Origin: Clostridiales bacterium
GTDB lineage: Bacteria > Bacillota > Clostridia > Oscillospirales > CAG-272
Assembly: GCA_024693345.1 (NCBI GenBank)
Contig: JAILLB010000040.1
Location: 1-32,303, forward strand
Direction: 5' to 3'
Length of the DNA stretch: 32,303 nucleotides
Part shown: piece by piece, positions 17,599 to 24,823 of the stretch
How the letters are laid out: every line of letters starts with the position of its first letter
How positions within the stretch are numbered: position 1 is the first letter of the stretch
Notes under the pieces: generated by a model
The model's input: the letters and a program-made list of their open reading frames with translations, nothing else
What the model was told of the DNA's origin: nothing
Database searches by the model: none
Program-made: the position numbers and the translations under genes

Positions 17599-18384
17599 AT
17601 GAAAAAGATTTTGATGTTTTCCTATATAATAATTCTTGCTGTTGTTTTGTGCATGAGTGCCTCAGCCGGATTTTTAGACGAATTGTTTCCAAATGGCGAA
17701 TATCCCGATGATGTCGGTGCATATTTTTACGGCATGACAGGATATAACGCCGAAACACCGGAAATAAAACCGCATCAGTTTTATGTGGTTTATATGGTTG
17801 AAGGAACAGGCAATGACAGGCTAGAAGAAATTAGAAGCTTTCTTGGTGAAGGTGAAACAATAGAGTTCAGGTATTGCAAAAGATCATATAACTTTTATTC
17901 AGATTTGGCTCAAAAAATTGGTTCCGAATTCAAACCAAGTGTAGGAGAAATTAAGAGTATTGGAGTTGGCATATCCAGCGATAATACATTCTTAGTAATT
18001 TATGTAACTGAAAATCCCGAAAAGATTCAGTCGGAAATTGATGCTGCCTATCCCAAATACAATGGCGAAATCCAAGTGAATTATTACGATGTAACAACAG
18101 GAATAGACGAGGTTGCAAATGAATTGTATTCTAATCCGGTTGTTTCAAGACCTGATAATTCAAATGGTTTGATTTGGCTTGTTGCAGTGGCATCTGTTGT
18201 TCTCATCGGTGCCGGTCTGGTTACATTTGTTCTCCTGAACAGAAGAAAGAGAGTTCTTGTCACGAGCAATGGTGACGAGATAACTGAAGGAAGTCTGTCA
18301 GCGAAAACTGTTGAAGATGCTGTCGCGGTCGGTCAGGAACCATCAGATAGAGTTTATGATGGAATAAAGAAAAGAATGAAATAG
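17599..18384 (+). CDS. Secreted/membrane-anchored protein of unknown function, partner of ECF sigma factor
   Basis: I do not recognise the family. The 261-aa protein has a signal peptide (1-24, cleavage near SASAG), an extracellular domain of about 165 residues of mixed strands, one membrane helix (about 191-213), a stop-transfer RRKR, and a cytoplasmic tail of about 45 residues. This is a receptor-like single-pass topology. I choose the ATG at 17599, correctly spaced from AGAAGGG, over the GTG at 17593. Tight coupling to the sigma gene suggests it could sense an envelope signal or hold the sigma factor, but it lacks any known anti-sigma motif. It could equally be simply a target gene. Confidence 0.72.
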   Translation: MKKILMFSYIIILAVVLCMSASAGFLDELFPNGEYPDDVGAYFYGMTGYNAETPEIKPHQFYVVYMVEGTGNDRLEEIRSFLGEGETIEFRYCKRSYNFYSDLAQKIGSEFKPSVGEIKSIGVGISSDNTFLVIYVTENPEKIQSEIDAAYPKYNGEIQVNYYDVTTGIDEVANELYSNPVVSRPDNSNGLIWLVAVASVVLIGAGLVTFVLLNRRKRVLVTSNGDEITEGSLSAKTVEDAVAVGQEPSDRVYDGIKKRMK

Positions 18385-18394
18385 AACAAAGCAC

Positions 18395-18432
18395 AAAAAG
18401 AGTCCTGAGGTTGTTGTCCCCAGGACTTTTTC
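18395..18432. terminator. Bidirectional terminator between convergent genes
   Basis: AAAAAGAGTCCTG pairs with CAGGACTTTTTC around a 13-nt loop, giving a G/C core flanked by A and T runs on both strands. It separates the + strand surface-protein gene from the - strand foldase gene. Confidence 0.88.
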
Positions 18433-18443
18433 TTTGAGCTGTT

Positions 18444-19925
18444 TTATATTTTCCCGTTAATGTCGTTCAGAACATTTGCATTTCTTGTAACACTGACGCT
18501 TCCAAACAAACCATTCAACAAGTCATTATATTTCCCGTTGTATATTTCTTCGTAAATATCTCCTTTGTATGCCGGGAGTCCTTCACCTTCAAAGTATACT
18601 ATGTGATAACCATACGTTGAGGACAACAAATCTATGTCGCCTGTCCTTCTCTTGGGCTTAAATGTCCAATCATTAAATGACTCTACGAACGTGTTTTCCT
18701 TTACATTGCTGTATAGTCCGCCTTGAAATACTGAGCCTGAATCAGATGAATAAGCGCATGCAAGGTCTTTAAAAAATTCCAAGGTTTTGTTTGCTTTTAG
18801 TTTTTCATAAATAGTGTTTGCAAGTTGTTCGGCTTTTTCTTGTGAACCGTATTCATTTGAATCAAATAATATGTGTCTTACGCTCTTTGTGTTTGCTTCG
18901 TCAGGTGTAGGTTCTGCTGTTATGAAATAAACCGTCATCGAGTCAGTTTTGCTATCTCCGGTTGCTTTTGTCACAAAGGATTTGCAATCGTTAACATTTG
19001 ATGAGAACAGCCATTCAACCACTTCTTCAGATAATTCGTTATTTGTTTTTGTCACTTTGTCAGTGCTGTTGTCTATAACTGCGTCGACATCCAATGAACC
19101 ATCAAGCGTATAGTATTTTCTGAGGAGTTCAACAAATTCATCTTTTGTTGTGGCTTGTGTCAATGCATCAACTCTTGTATCAATTTTGTTCTTGTTTTCG
19201 TCCGTGTATGCATATATGACAGACATATATTCTATGTAGTCATATTCGTCTTTGTTGTTTGAATAATACTCGTCAATTTCTTCGTCAGTAACAACTATGC
19301 CTTCAGATACTTCTGTGATGTATTTGTTTGCCAACACTTTGAGTTTGAGACAATTTTCAACATCAGAAACGTTCACTCCGTTACCTATTACGGACAAATC
19401 TGTCTCTTTTGCTCTGATTGAAACAGCATTTAGGTCTTCATCACTCAAAGTAATATTATTTGCATATGCCAGTTCACAAGCTTTCAAAACATTGGTTGCT
19501 GATGATTCTGCATCAGCTGTAAAGAAATCAAACCATGTGCAGTTTCCTGTTCCCATGTCTGTTGTTGCATAGATGCATGCTTGTTCTTTCAGGTCTTTGT
19601 TCACATCTAAGAACGATGATAGGGAAGAAGCATAATACTCTTTGAATGAATTGTACGAGTCATGTATGAAATATGACATCATAGCTCCGTCAATCTTATA
19701 ATGTTCGGTTTCAATGAATGTCTGGCTTCGGATTTTTGCTCCGGAGTTGTTTATTATTGTGATTACAATGAAAACGAGTGCAACTGCAACGCAAATCGCA
19801 ATGAAAACGATAAGTGAAATCTTAAGAGCCTTTTTAGTGTTTTCTTTTTTCTGGATGGCCTGCTGTCTTTCTTTTTCTTTTCTTTTCTTTTTGGCAGTAA
19901 TGGCCTGTTTATCTTTTTTTGCCAT
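18444..19925 (-). CDS. Membrane-anchored peptidyl-prolyl isomerase, parvulin type (PrsA/SurA-like)
   Basis: The 493-aa protein starts with a very Lys-rich cytoplasmic stretch (1-35), one membrane helix (about 35-59) and a large external part. A SurA-like N-terminal region (about 65-225) precedes a parvulin rotamase domain (about 347-447): SVRHILF, a GSVFQGGLY turn and YGYHIVYFEG. It would help secreted proteins fold outside the membrane. It has no lipobox, so it is helix-anchored, not a lipoprotein like Bacillus PrsA. I choose the ATG at 19925 with TAGGAG upstream; the longer track start would begin in the terminator hairpin of the upstream gene. Confidence 0.85.
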   Translation of the reverse strand: MAKKDKQAITAKKKRKEKERQQAIQKKENTKKALKISLIVFIAICVAVALVFIVITIINNSGAKIRSQTFIETEHYKIDGAMMSYFIHDSYNSFKEYYASSLSSFLDVNKDLKEQACIYATTDMGTGNCTWFDFFTADAESSATNVLKACELAYANNITLSDEDLNAVSIRAKETDLSVIGNGVNVSDVENCLKLKVLANKYITEVSEGIVVTDEEIDEYYSNNKDEYDYIEYMSVIYAYTDENKNKIDTRVDALTQATTKDEFVELLRKYYTLDGSLDVDAVIDNSTDKVTKTNNELSEEVVEWLFSSNVNDCKSFVTKATGDSKTDSMTVYFITAEPTPDEANTKSVRHILFDSNEYGSQEKAEQLANTIYEKLKANKTLEFFKDLACAYSSDSGSVFQGGLYSNVKENTFVESFNDWTFKPKRRTGDIDLLSSTYGYHIVYFEGEGLPAYKGDIYEEIYNGKYNDLLNGLFGSVSVTRNANVLNDINGKI

Positions 19926-19937
19926 GTAATATCTCCT

Positions 19938-19968
19938 AAAAAACAATTCCCAGACTAAATCTGGGAAT
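19938..19968 (-). terminator. Terminator/attenuator between the CCCH protein and the foldase gene
   Basis: On the - strand ATTCCCAGA/TCTGGGAAT (9 bp, 5-nt loop) is followed by TGTTTTTT. It ends only about 12 nt before the foldase ATG, leaving room for a ribosome site but not for a promoter. Confidence 0.85.
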
Positions 19969-19976
19969 AAATGTTT

Positions 19977-20411
19977 TTACTCTGCTTTTTCTTCGCCAGT
20001 TTCTTCGGAAGCTTCTTCTTTGTGACAGCAGCATCCTTCTTCTTTTTTCTCTTCCTGCTCTGAACTTTCTTCGGTTTTTTCGGAATCATGACAGCAGCAA
20101 TGATCTTCGCCTTTGTGGCAGCAGCACTCTTCACTCTTTGTGAATGTCTTTTTTACAAAATCCACACCACTCTGAACTGCGCCGTTGACATTTTCCTTAA
20201 TTACTGAAAAATCACTCTGAGAAGGAAGTCCTGCAAAGTTTGCATCGAATTTCTTGTTGACCGTTCCGTCTTCATTAGTTGTTTTCTTGATAGTATATTT
20301 GAAGAGGAGTGAACGATACTCTGTTTCACCGTTTGTTTCGTCTGTTTTTGATTTGAACGGAGTCAATACCAAAGCAGCTGTTGCAGCTGCAGCAATCCAT
20401 AGTCCTTTCAT
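19977..20411 (-). CDS. Small protein with three CCCH clusters in an acidic tail
   Basis: I know no named family for this 144-aa protein. It has an N-terminal hydrophobic stretch (about 3-18, signal or anchor), a central domain (about 30-92) and a Glu/Lys-rich tail with CCCH at residues 96-99, 105-108 and 127-130. Three Cys-Cys-Cys-His blocks strongly suggest binding of a soft metal (zinc, copper, iron or similar), perhaps storage or buffering. AGGAGGT lies before the ATG at 20411; the longer ORF-track start (20651) runs through the promoter and is rejected. A strong promoter is just upstream and a terminator just downstream. Confidence 0.82.
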   Translation of the reverse strand: MKGLWIAAAATAALVLTPFKSKTDETNGETEYRSLLFKYTIKKTTNEDGTVNKKFDANFAGLPSQSDFSVIKENVNGAVQSGVDFVKKTFTKSEECCCHKGEDHCCCHDSEKTEESSEQEEKKEEGCCCHKEEASEETGEEKAE

Positions 20412-20442
20412 GATAATACCTCCTAATAAATTCTGCGTAAAT

Positions 20443-20470
20443 ATTATATCAAAATACAATAAAAAATCAA
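20443..20470 (-). promoter_or_regulatory. Promoter of the CCCH protein gene
   Basis: On the - strand TTGATT (20470-20465), a 16-bp spacer and consensus TATAAT (20448-20443), about 32 bp before the ATG. Confidence 0.78.
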
Positions 20471-20493
20471 GTAGAATCGAATATCCAAAGTGG

Positions 20494-20522
20494 TTGTAAT
20501 CAAATGAGCGGTGTGCTAAGAT
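20494..20522 (+). promoter_or_regulatory. Promoter of nrdG
   Basis: TTGTAA, a 17-bp spacer and TAAGAT, ending about 25 bp before the nrdG start; divergent from the CCCH gene promoter. Confidence 0.68.
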
Positions 20523-20546
20523 AGAAACAGAGAGAAGGTGATTGAC

Positions 20547-21239
20547 TTGATTATATCCGGAGTACAGAAGCTTACATTGCTGGATTTTCCTGGAAGAACT
20601 GCATGTACAGTGTTCTTTGCAGGGTGCAATTTCAGGTGTCCCTTCTGCCATAACGCCATTTTGGTCGAAAGACCACAGGAAGCGGGATCGGTTCTTGAAG
20701 AAGATTTCTTTGACTTTCTGAAAAAGAGAAAGGGTCTTTTGGACGGAGTTGCCATAACAGGTGGAGAACCGACACTGAATAAAGATCTTCCGGAATTCAT
20801 GGCAAAGATAAAAGAACTTGGATATGCAGTTAAACTCGATTCCAACGGAACTAATCCGGAAATGCTGGAAAAGATCATATCAGATGGATGTGTTGACTAT
20901 ATAGCCATGGACATAAAGAACTGTAAAGAAAAGTATTCACAGACTGCTGGGGTAGACAATCGGTTCATGGAACGAATTGAAAGGTCAGTTGACCTTCTGA
21001 TGCAAAACAAAGTGGATTTTGAATTCAGAACGACAGTTGTCAAGCAGTTTCACACAGTTGAAGATATGATAAAGCTCAGCGAATGGATTAAGGGAGACGA
21101 AAAATATTTCATTCAGGCATTTAAAAACTCAGGTGATCTTATAGACGAGAACATGGAGAGCATTGATTATGATGACTATGCAAGATTCCTTGAAGCCATT
21201 AAACCTCAACTGCCAAATTCCTCAATAAGAGGGCTCTAG
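20547..21239 (+). CDS. nrdG: Anaerobic ribonucleotide reductase activating protein (radical SAM)
   Basis: A radical-SAM enzyme of 230 aa that puts the glycyl radical on NrdD using S-adenosylmethionine and a [4Fe-4S] cluster. The cluster motif CNFRCPFC (Cys27, 31, 34) and the SAM-binding TGGEPT (about 71-76) are clear. The start ISGVQKLTLLDFPG pattern is typical of the NrdG2 (TIGR02495) group. That alignment, and the AAGGTGATT ribosome site, favour a TTG start at 20547 over the ORF-track GTG at 20538. It has its own promoter and terminator, then nrdD follows with another promoter. Confidence 0.92.
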   Translation: MIISGVQKLTLLDFPGRTACTVFFAGCNFRCPFCHNAILVERPQEAGSVLEEDFFDFLKKRKGLLDGVAITGGEPTLNKDLPEFMAKIKELGYAVKLDSNGTNPEMLEKIISDGCVDYIAMDIKNCKEKYSQTAGVDNRFMERIERSVDLLMQNKVDFEFRTTVVKQFHTVEDMIKLSEWIKGDEKYFIQAFKNSGDLIDENMESIDYDDYARFLEAIKPQLPNSSIRGL

Positions 21240-21256
21240 AACACACAATATGTAGG

Positions 21257-21289
21257 GGCATTGCCAAACGAAGCAATGCCTGTTTTTTT
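21257..21289 (+). terminator. Terminator of nrdG
   Basis: GGCATTGC/GCAATGCC with an 8-nt loop followed by TGTTTTTTT, 18 nt after the stop. Confidence 0.9.
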
Positions 21290-21338
21290 GCTCAAAAATG
21301 GTAAAAAATATAGCAGTGATAAAGCAAAAACGGCAACT

Positions 21339-21392
21339 GTTATACGAAAGTATAACATCTACATGTTGTGCAAAAATGCGAAAATGTCGCAT
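21339..21392 (+). repeat. Two inverted repeats upstream of nrdD
   Basis: GTTATAC-GAAA-GTATAAC (21339-21356) and ATGCGA-AAATG-TCGCAT (21376-21392) are perfect short inverted repeats, one with a GAAA tetraloop, lying before the nrdD promoter. They are upstream of the -35 so are more likely protein sites than RNA elements, unless transcription reads through from nrdG. Confidence 0.5.
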
Positions 21393-21397
21393 AAAAA

Positions 21398-21413
21398 ACA
21401 CAATATGTTGTGT
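21398..21413 (+). promoter_or_regulatory. NrdR-box-like palindrome before the nrdD promoter
   Basis: ACACAATATGTTGTGT fits the recalled NrdR consensus ACACWATATATWGTGT at all but one position and ends 8 bp before the -35 hexamer of nrdD. NrdR is the ATP-cone repressor of ribonucleotide reductase genes. A weaker second match (CATCTACATGTTGTGC, 21356-21371) lies exactly 42 bp upstream, close to four helical turns, as expected for tandem boxes on one face of the DNA. Confidence 0.82.
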
Positions 21414-21421
21414 TTTAGGCC

Positions 21422-21450
21422 TTGACAGTGATAGACATATGTGTTATAGT
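21422..21450 (+). promoter_or_regulatory. Promoter of nrdD-trxB
   Basis: Consensus TTGACA, a 17-bp spacer and TATAGT, 42 bp before the nrdD ATG and just downstream of the NrdR-like box. Confidence 0.88.
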
Positions 21451-21492
21451 GTTAGTCGTTAAGATTTTTTGGAGAATTGGAAGGATATTTTT

Positions 21493-23859
21493 ATGTTTAG
21501 AGTAGTAAAAAGAGACGGAAAAGTTGCTGAATTTGATCTGTCGAAAATCAATGAAGCCATAAAGAAGGCATTTGATGCGACAAAGACCAATTACACTGAT
21601 CAAATTATCGACTTTATATCTCTCAAAGTAACAGCAGACTTCAACAAAAAGATTAAGGATGACAAGGTATCCGTTGAAGACATCCAGGACAGCGTTGAAA
21701 AGGTTTTGGGTGAAGCAGGATACGGAGATGTCGCAAAGGCATACATCCTTTACAGAAAGAACAGAGAAAAAATCCGTAACATGAATGCTACCTACCTTGA
21801 TTACAAGGCATTGGTTGACAGTTATGTTAAGGCAACAGACTGGCGTGTAAAAGAGAACTCGACAGTTACTTATTCAGTTGGCGGACTTATTCTCTCCAAC
21901 TCAGGTGCCATCACAGCAAATTACTGGCTTTCAGAGATTTATGACCAGGAAATTGCAGATGCACACAGAAACGGAGACATGCACATTCACGACCTCAGCA
22001 TGCTTACCGGTTATTGTGCGGGCTGGTCACTCAGACAGTTGATTAAAGAAGGTCTCGGTGGTGTTCCCGGAAAGATTTCAAGTTCACCTGCAAGCCACCT
22101 TGCAACTCTCTGCAACCAGATGGTTAACTTCCTCGGAATTATGCAGAATGAATGGGCAGGTGCTCAGGCATTCTCATCATTTGATACATATCTTGCACCA
22201 TTTGTACGTGCAGACAACCTTGACTATTCTGCAGTAAAGAAATGCATCGAGTCATTTATATATGGTGTAAATACTCCGTCTAGATGGGGTACGCAGGCAC
22301 CATTCTCAAATATCACTCTTGACTGGAAGGTTCCTGCAGACCTTGCAGACCAGCCTTGTATCGTTGGCGGAAAAGAGATGGACTACACATATGCTGACTG
22401 TAAGAAAGAAATGGATATGGTCAACAAGGCATTCATCGAAGTCATGATTGAAGGCGATGCAAACGGCAGAGGATTCCAGTATCCTATCCCGACATATTCA
22501 ATCACAAGAGATTTTGACTGGTCAGAAACAGAGAACAACAAGCTCCTGTTTGAAATGGCAAGCAAATATGGCACTCCATATTTCTCCAACTATGTCAACT
22601 CTGACATGGAACCTAGCGATGTCCGGAGTATGTGCTGCCGACTCAGACTCGACTTGAGAGAACTCCGCAAGAAATCCGGTGGTTTCTTCGGAAGCGGTGA
22701 ATCAACAGGTTCAGTAGGCGTTGTTACAATCAACATGCCGAGAATCGCATATCTCTCACAGAACGAAGAAGAATTTTACGAGAGACTCGACCATCTCATG
22801 GATATAGCTGCACGTTCACTTAAGACAAAACGTACAGTCATTACAAAGCTTCTCGATGAAGGTCTGTATCCTTACACAAAGAGATATCTCGGAACATTCA
22901 ACAACCACTTCTCAACAATCGGCCTTGTAGGCATGAATGAAGCAGGACTCAATGCCCGTTGGATTAAGATGGATATGACACATCCTGAGACACAGCAGTT
23001 CACAATCAATGTCCTCAACCACATGCGTGAAAGACTTAAAGATTACCAGGAAAAATACGGTGACCTTTACAACCTCGAAGCAACACCTGCAGAAGCTACA
23101 TCATACAGACTTGCAAAACATGATAAGGATAAATATCCAGACATCGTTACAGCAAGCATGAGCGAGACTCCGTACTATACAAACTCAAGCCACCTTCCGG
23201 TTGGATATACAGATGACATCTTTACAGCTCTTGACATCCAGGATGAACTACAGACTCTATACACATCAGGAACAGTATTCCATGCATTCCTCGGAGAAAA
23301 GCTTCCTGACTGGAAAGCAGCTGCAGATCTCGTCAGAAAAATATCTGAAAACTACAAACTTCCTTATTACACATTGTCACCTACATATTCAATCTGTATT
23401 GACCATGGTTATTTAACAGGTGAACAGTACACATGTCCGATATGCGGAAAGAAGACAGAAGTCAACAGCCGTATCACAGGTTACTATCGTCCTGTTCAGA
23501 ACTGGAATGACGGTAAGGCTCAGGAATTCAAACAGCGCAAAGAATATGTAATTGCAACATCCAAGCTTCGTCATCAGGGTGTAATCCAGCATGCAAGTGA
23601 CTGTCCGCCTGTAACAGAAGAGAAAATTGCTGAAGTATCCAGCGAACTCAAACTGTTCACAACAAAGACATGTCCGAACTGCAAGATTGCGAAACAGATG
23701 CTCGAAAAAGCAGGAATCTCATACGAGAATCTTTACGCTGACGAACACAAGGAAGAAGCGCTCAGTCTTGGAATCAATCAGGCACCGACTCTCGTAGTCG
23801 GCGGCAACAAGTACAAAGGCGTTCCGGAAATCAAGAAATATATCGAATCACTTTCATAA
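21493..23859 (+). CDS. nrdD: Anaerobic ribonucleoside-triphosphate reductase with fused C-terminal redoxin domain
   Basis: The class III reductase (788 aa) makes dNTPs without oxygen. Domains: N-terminal ATP-cone (about 2-92), the ten-stranded catalytic barrel with GYCAGW (Cys175) and MCCRL, a zinc-type motif CPICGKK, and the glycyl-radical loop RITGYYRPVQNWNDGK. After this, where most NrdD proteins end, there are about 70 extra residues (719-788) with a thioredoxin-fold pattern: LKLFTTKTCPNCKIAKQ, a NQAPTLVV cis-Pro loop, and a helical end, i.e. a glutaredoxin/NrdH-like domain with a CPNC site. CGT codons are frequent compared with neighbours, suggesting high expression. ATG at 21493, AAGGA upstream. 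Confidence 0.95.
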   Translation: MFRVVKRDGKVAEFDLSKINEAIKKAFDATKTNYTDQIIDFISLKVTADFNKKIKDDKVSVEDIQDSVEKVLGEAGYGDVAKAYILYRKNREKIRNMNATYLDYKALVDSYVKATDWRVKENSTVTYSVGGLILSNSGAITANYWLSEIYDQEIADAHRNGDMHIHDLSMLTGYCAGWSLRQLIKEGLGGVPGKISSSPASHLATLCNQMVNFLGIMQNEWAGAQAFSSFDTYLAPFVRADNLDYSAVKKCIESFIYGVNTPSRWGTQAPFSNITLDWKVPADLADQPCIVGGKEMDYTYADCKKEMDMVNKAFIEVMIEGDANGRGFQYPIPTYSITRDFDWSETENNKLLFEMASKYGTPYFSNYVNSDMEPSDVRSMCCRLRLDLRELRKKSGGFFGSGESTGSVGVVTINMPRIAYLSQNEEEFYERLDHLMDIAARSLKTKRTVITKLLDEGLYPYTKRYLGTFNNHFSTIGLVGMNEAGLNARWIKMDMTHPETQQFTINVLNHMRERLKDYQEKYGDLYNLEATPAEATSYRLAKHDKDKYPDIVTASMSETPYYTNSSHLPVGYTDDIFTALDIQDELQTLYTSGTVFHAFLGEKLPDWKAAADLVRKISENYKLPYYTLSPTYSICIDHGYLTGEQYTCPICGKKTEVNSRITGYYRPVQNWNDGKAQEFKQRKEYVIATSKLRHQGVIQHASDCPPVTEEKIAEVSSELKLFTTKTCPNCKIAKQMLEKAGISYENLYADEHKEEALSLGINQAPTLVVGGNKYKGVPEIKKYIESLS

Positions 23860-23861
23860 TT

Positions 23862-24773
23862 ATGCATGACATTATAGTAATAGGCTCAGGGCCCGCGGGA
23901 TTAACCGCGGCTCTGTACGCCAGAAGAGCAGGAAAAAGCGTTCTCGTAATTGAGAAGGCAACTTTCGGCGGACAGGTCAACTATTCTCCTAAGATTGAAA
24001 ACTATCCTGGTTCAAAACAGATCAGCGGTTCTGAATTTGCAGATAAGTTTGTTGATCAGGTTATGACTCATGGCGGAGAATTTGAATTTGGCGAAGTTAT
24101 CGACGTTATCGATAACGGAAAGACCAAAACCGTAAAGACAGATTCAGATGAATTTGAAGGAAAAACAGTCATAATAGCAGCAGGTGTCAAACACAGACAT
24201 CTGGGAGTTCCGGGAGAAGAGAAATTCTCCGGTGAAGGCGTCTCATATTGTGCAATCTGCGACGGAGACTTCTTTGCAGGAAGAGACGTTGTGGTTGTCG
24301 GTGGAGGCAACAGTGCATTCCAGGATGCAATTTTGCTATCGGAAAAATGCAAGTCAGTCACCATGGTTCAGGATTTGCCGTACTTTACAGGTGAAGCCTC
24401 TTCACTGGAAGTACTCAAATCAAGAAGCAACGTAAAATTCATGACTTCATCCGGAGTGTTGGAATTCAAAGGTGAAGACAAACTGGAATCGGTTGTTGTA
24501 AAACACAAGGACACAGATGCAGTTGAAGAGATAAAGACGGATGGTGCTTTCGTCGCAATCGGTCTTGTCCCAGATAACAAAGCATTTGCAAAAGTTGCCG
24601 AACTCGATGAGAGAGGATATATCTCTTCAGATGAAAAGTGTGTCACAAAGACACCCGGTGTTTATGTTGCCGGAGACTGCAGAACAAAGAGCATAAGACA
24701 GATTACAACTGCTGTTGCAGACGGATCTGTGGCGGCACTGGCTGCTGTAAACTACATAGACAAAAACTGCTGA
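23862..24773 (+). CDS. trxB: Thioredoxin reductase-like flavoprotein lacking the NADPH-phosphate motif
   Basis: A 303-aa low-molecular-weight thioredoxin reductase: FAD-binding GSGPAGLTAALYARR (8-22), redox centre CAICDGD (Cys130, Cys133), VVVGGGNSAFQDA (144-156) and the C-terminal FAD motif VYVAGDCR. In NADPH-dependent enzymes the second Rossmann fold continues with an HRRxxFR motif; here the position reads VQDLPYF (169-175), so the arginines that grip the NADPH phosphate are absent. It starts 2 nt after nrdD, has only a weak ribosome site and is surely co-translated, so its partner is likely the redoxin domain of NrdD. Confidence 0.9.
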   Translation: MHDIIVIGSGPAGLTAALYARRAGKSVLVIEKATFGGQVNYSPKIENYPGSKQISGSEFADKFVDQVMTHGGEFEFGEVIDVIDNGKTKTVKTDSDEFEGKTVIIAAGVKHRHLGVPGEEKFSGEGVSYCAICDGDFFAGRDVVVVGGGNSAFQDAILLSEKCKSVTMVQDLPYFTGEASSLEVLKSRSNVKFMTSSGVLEFKGEDKLESVVVKHKDTDAVEEIKTDGAFVAIGLVPDNKAFAKVAELDERGYISSDEKCVTKTPGVYVAGDCRTKSIRQITTAVADGSVAALAAVNYIDKNC

Positions 24774-24774
24774 A

Positions 24775-24818
24775 AATAAAAATTGCCATCGGCCTTTTTG
24801 AACCGATGGCAGTTTTTT
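24775..24818. terminator. Bidirectional terminator between trxB and the HipA-like gene
   Basis: TGCCATCGG/CCGATGGCA (9 bp, 10-nt loop) followed by GTTTTTTG on the + strand, with an A-rich 5' flank giving a T run on the - strand. Confidence 0.9.
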
Positions 24819-24823
24819 GTTTT

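Noticed and set aside
20412-20651. 80-codon N-terminal extension of the CCCH protein in the ORF track
   Set aside because: It would be translated through the TATAAT promoter and AGGAGGT site of the gene and overlaps the divergent nrdG start; the ATG at 20411 is far better.
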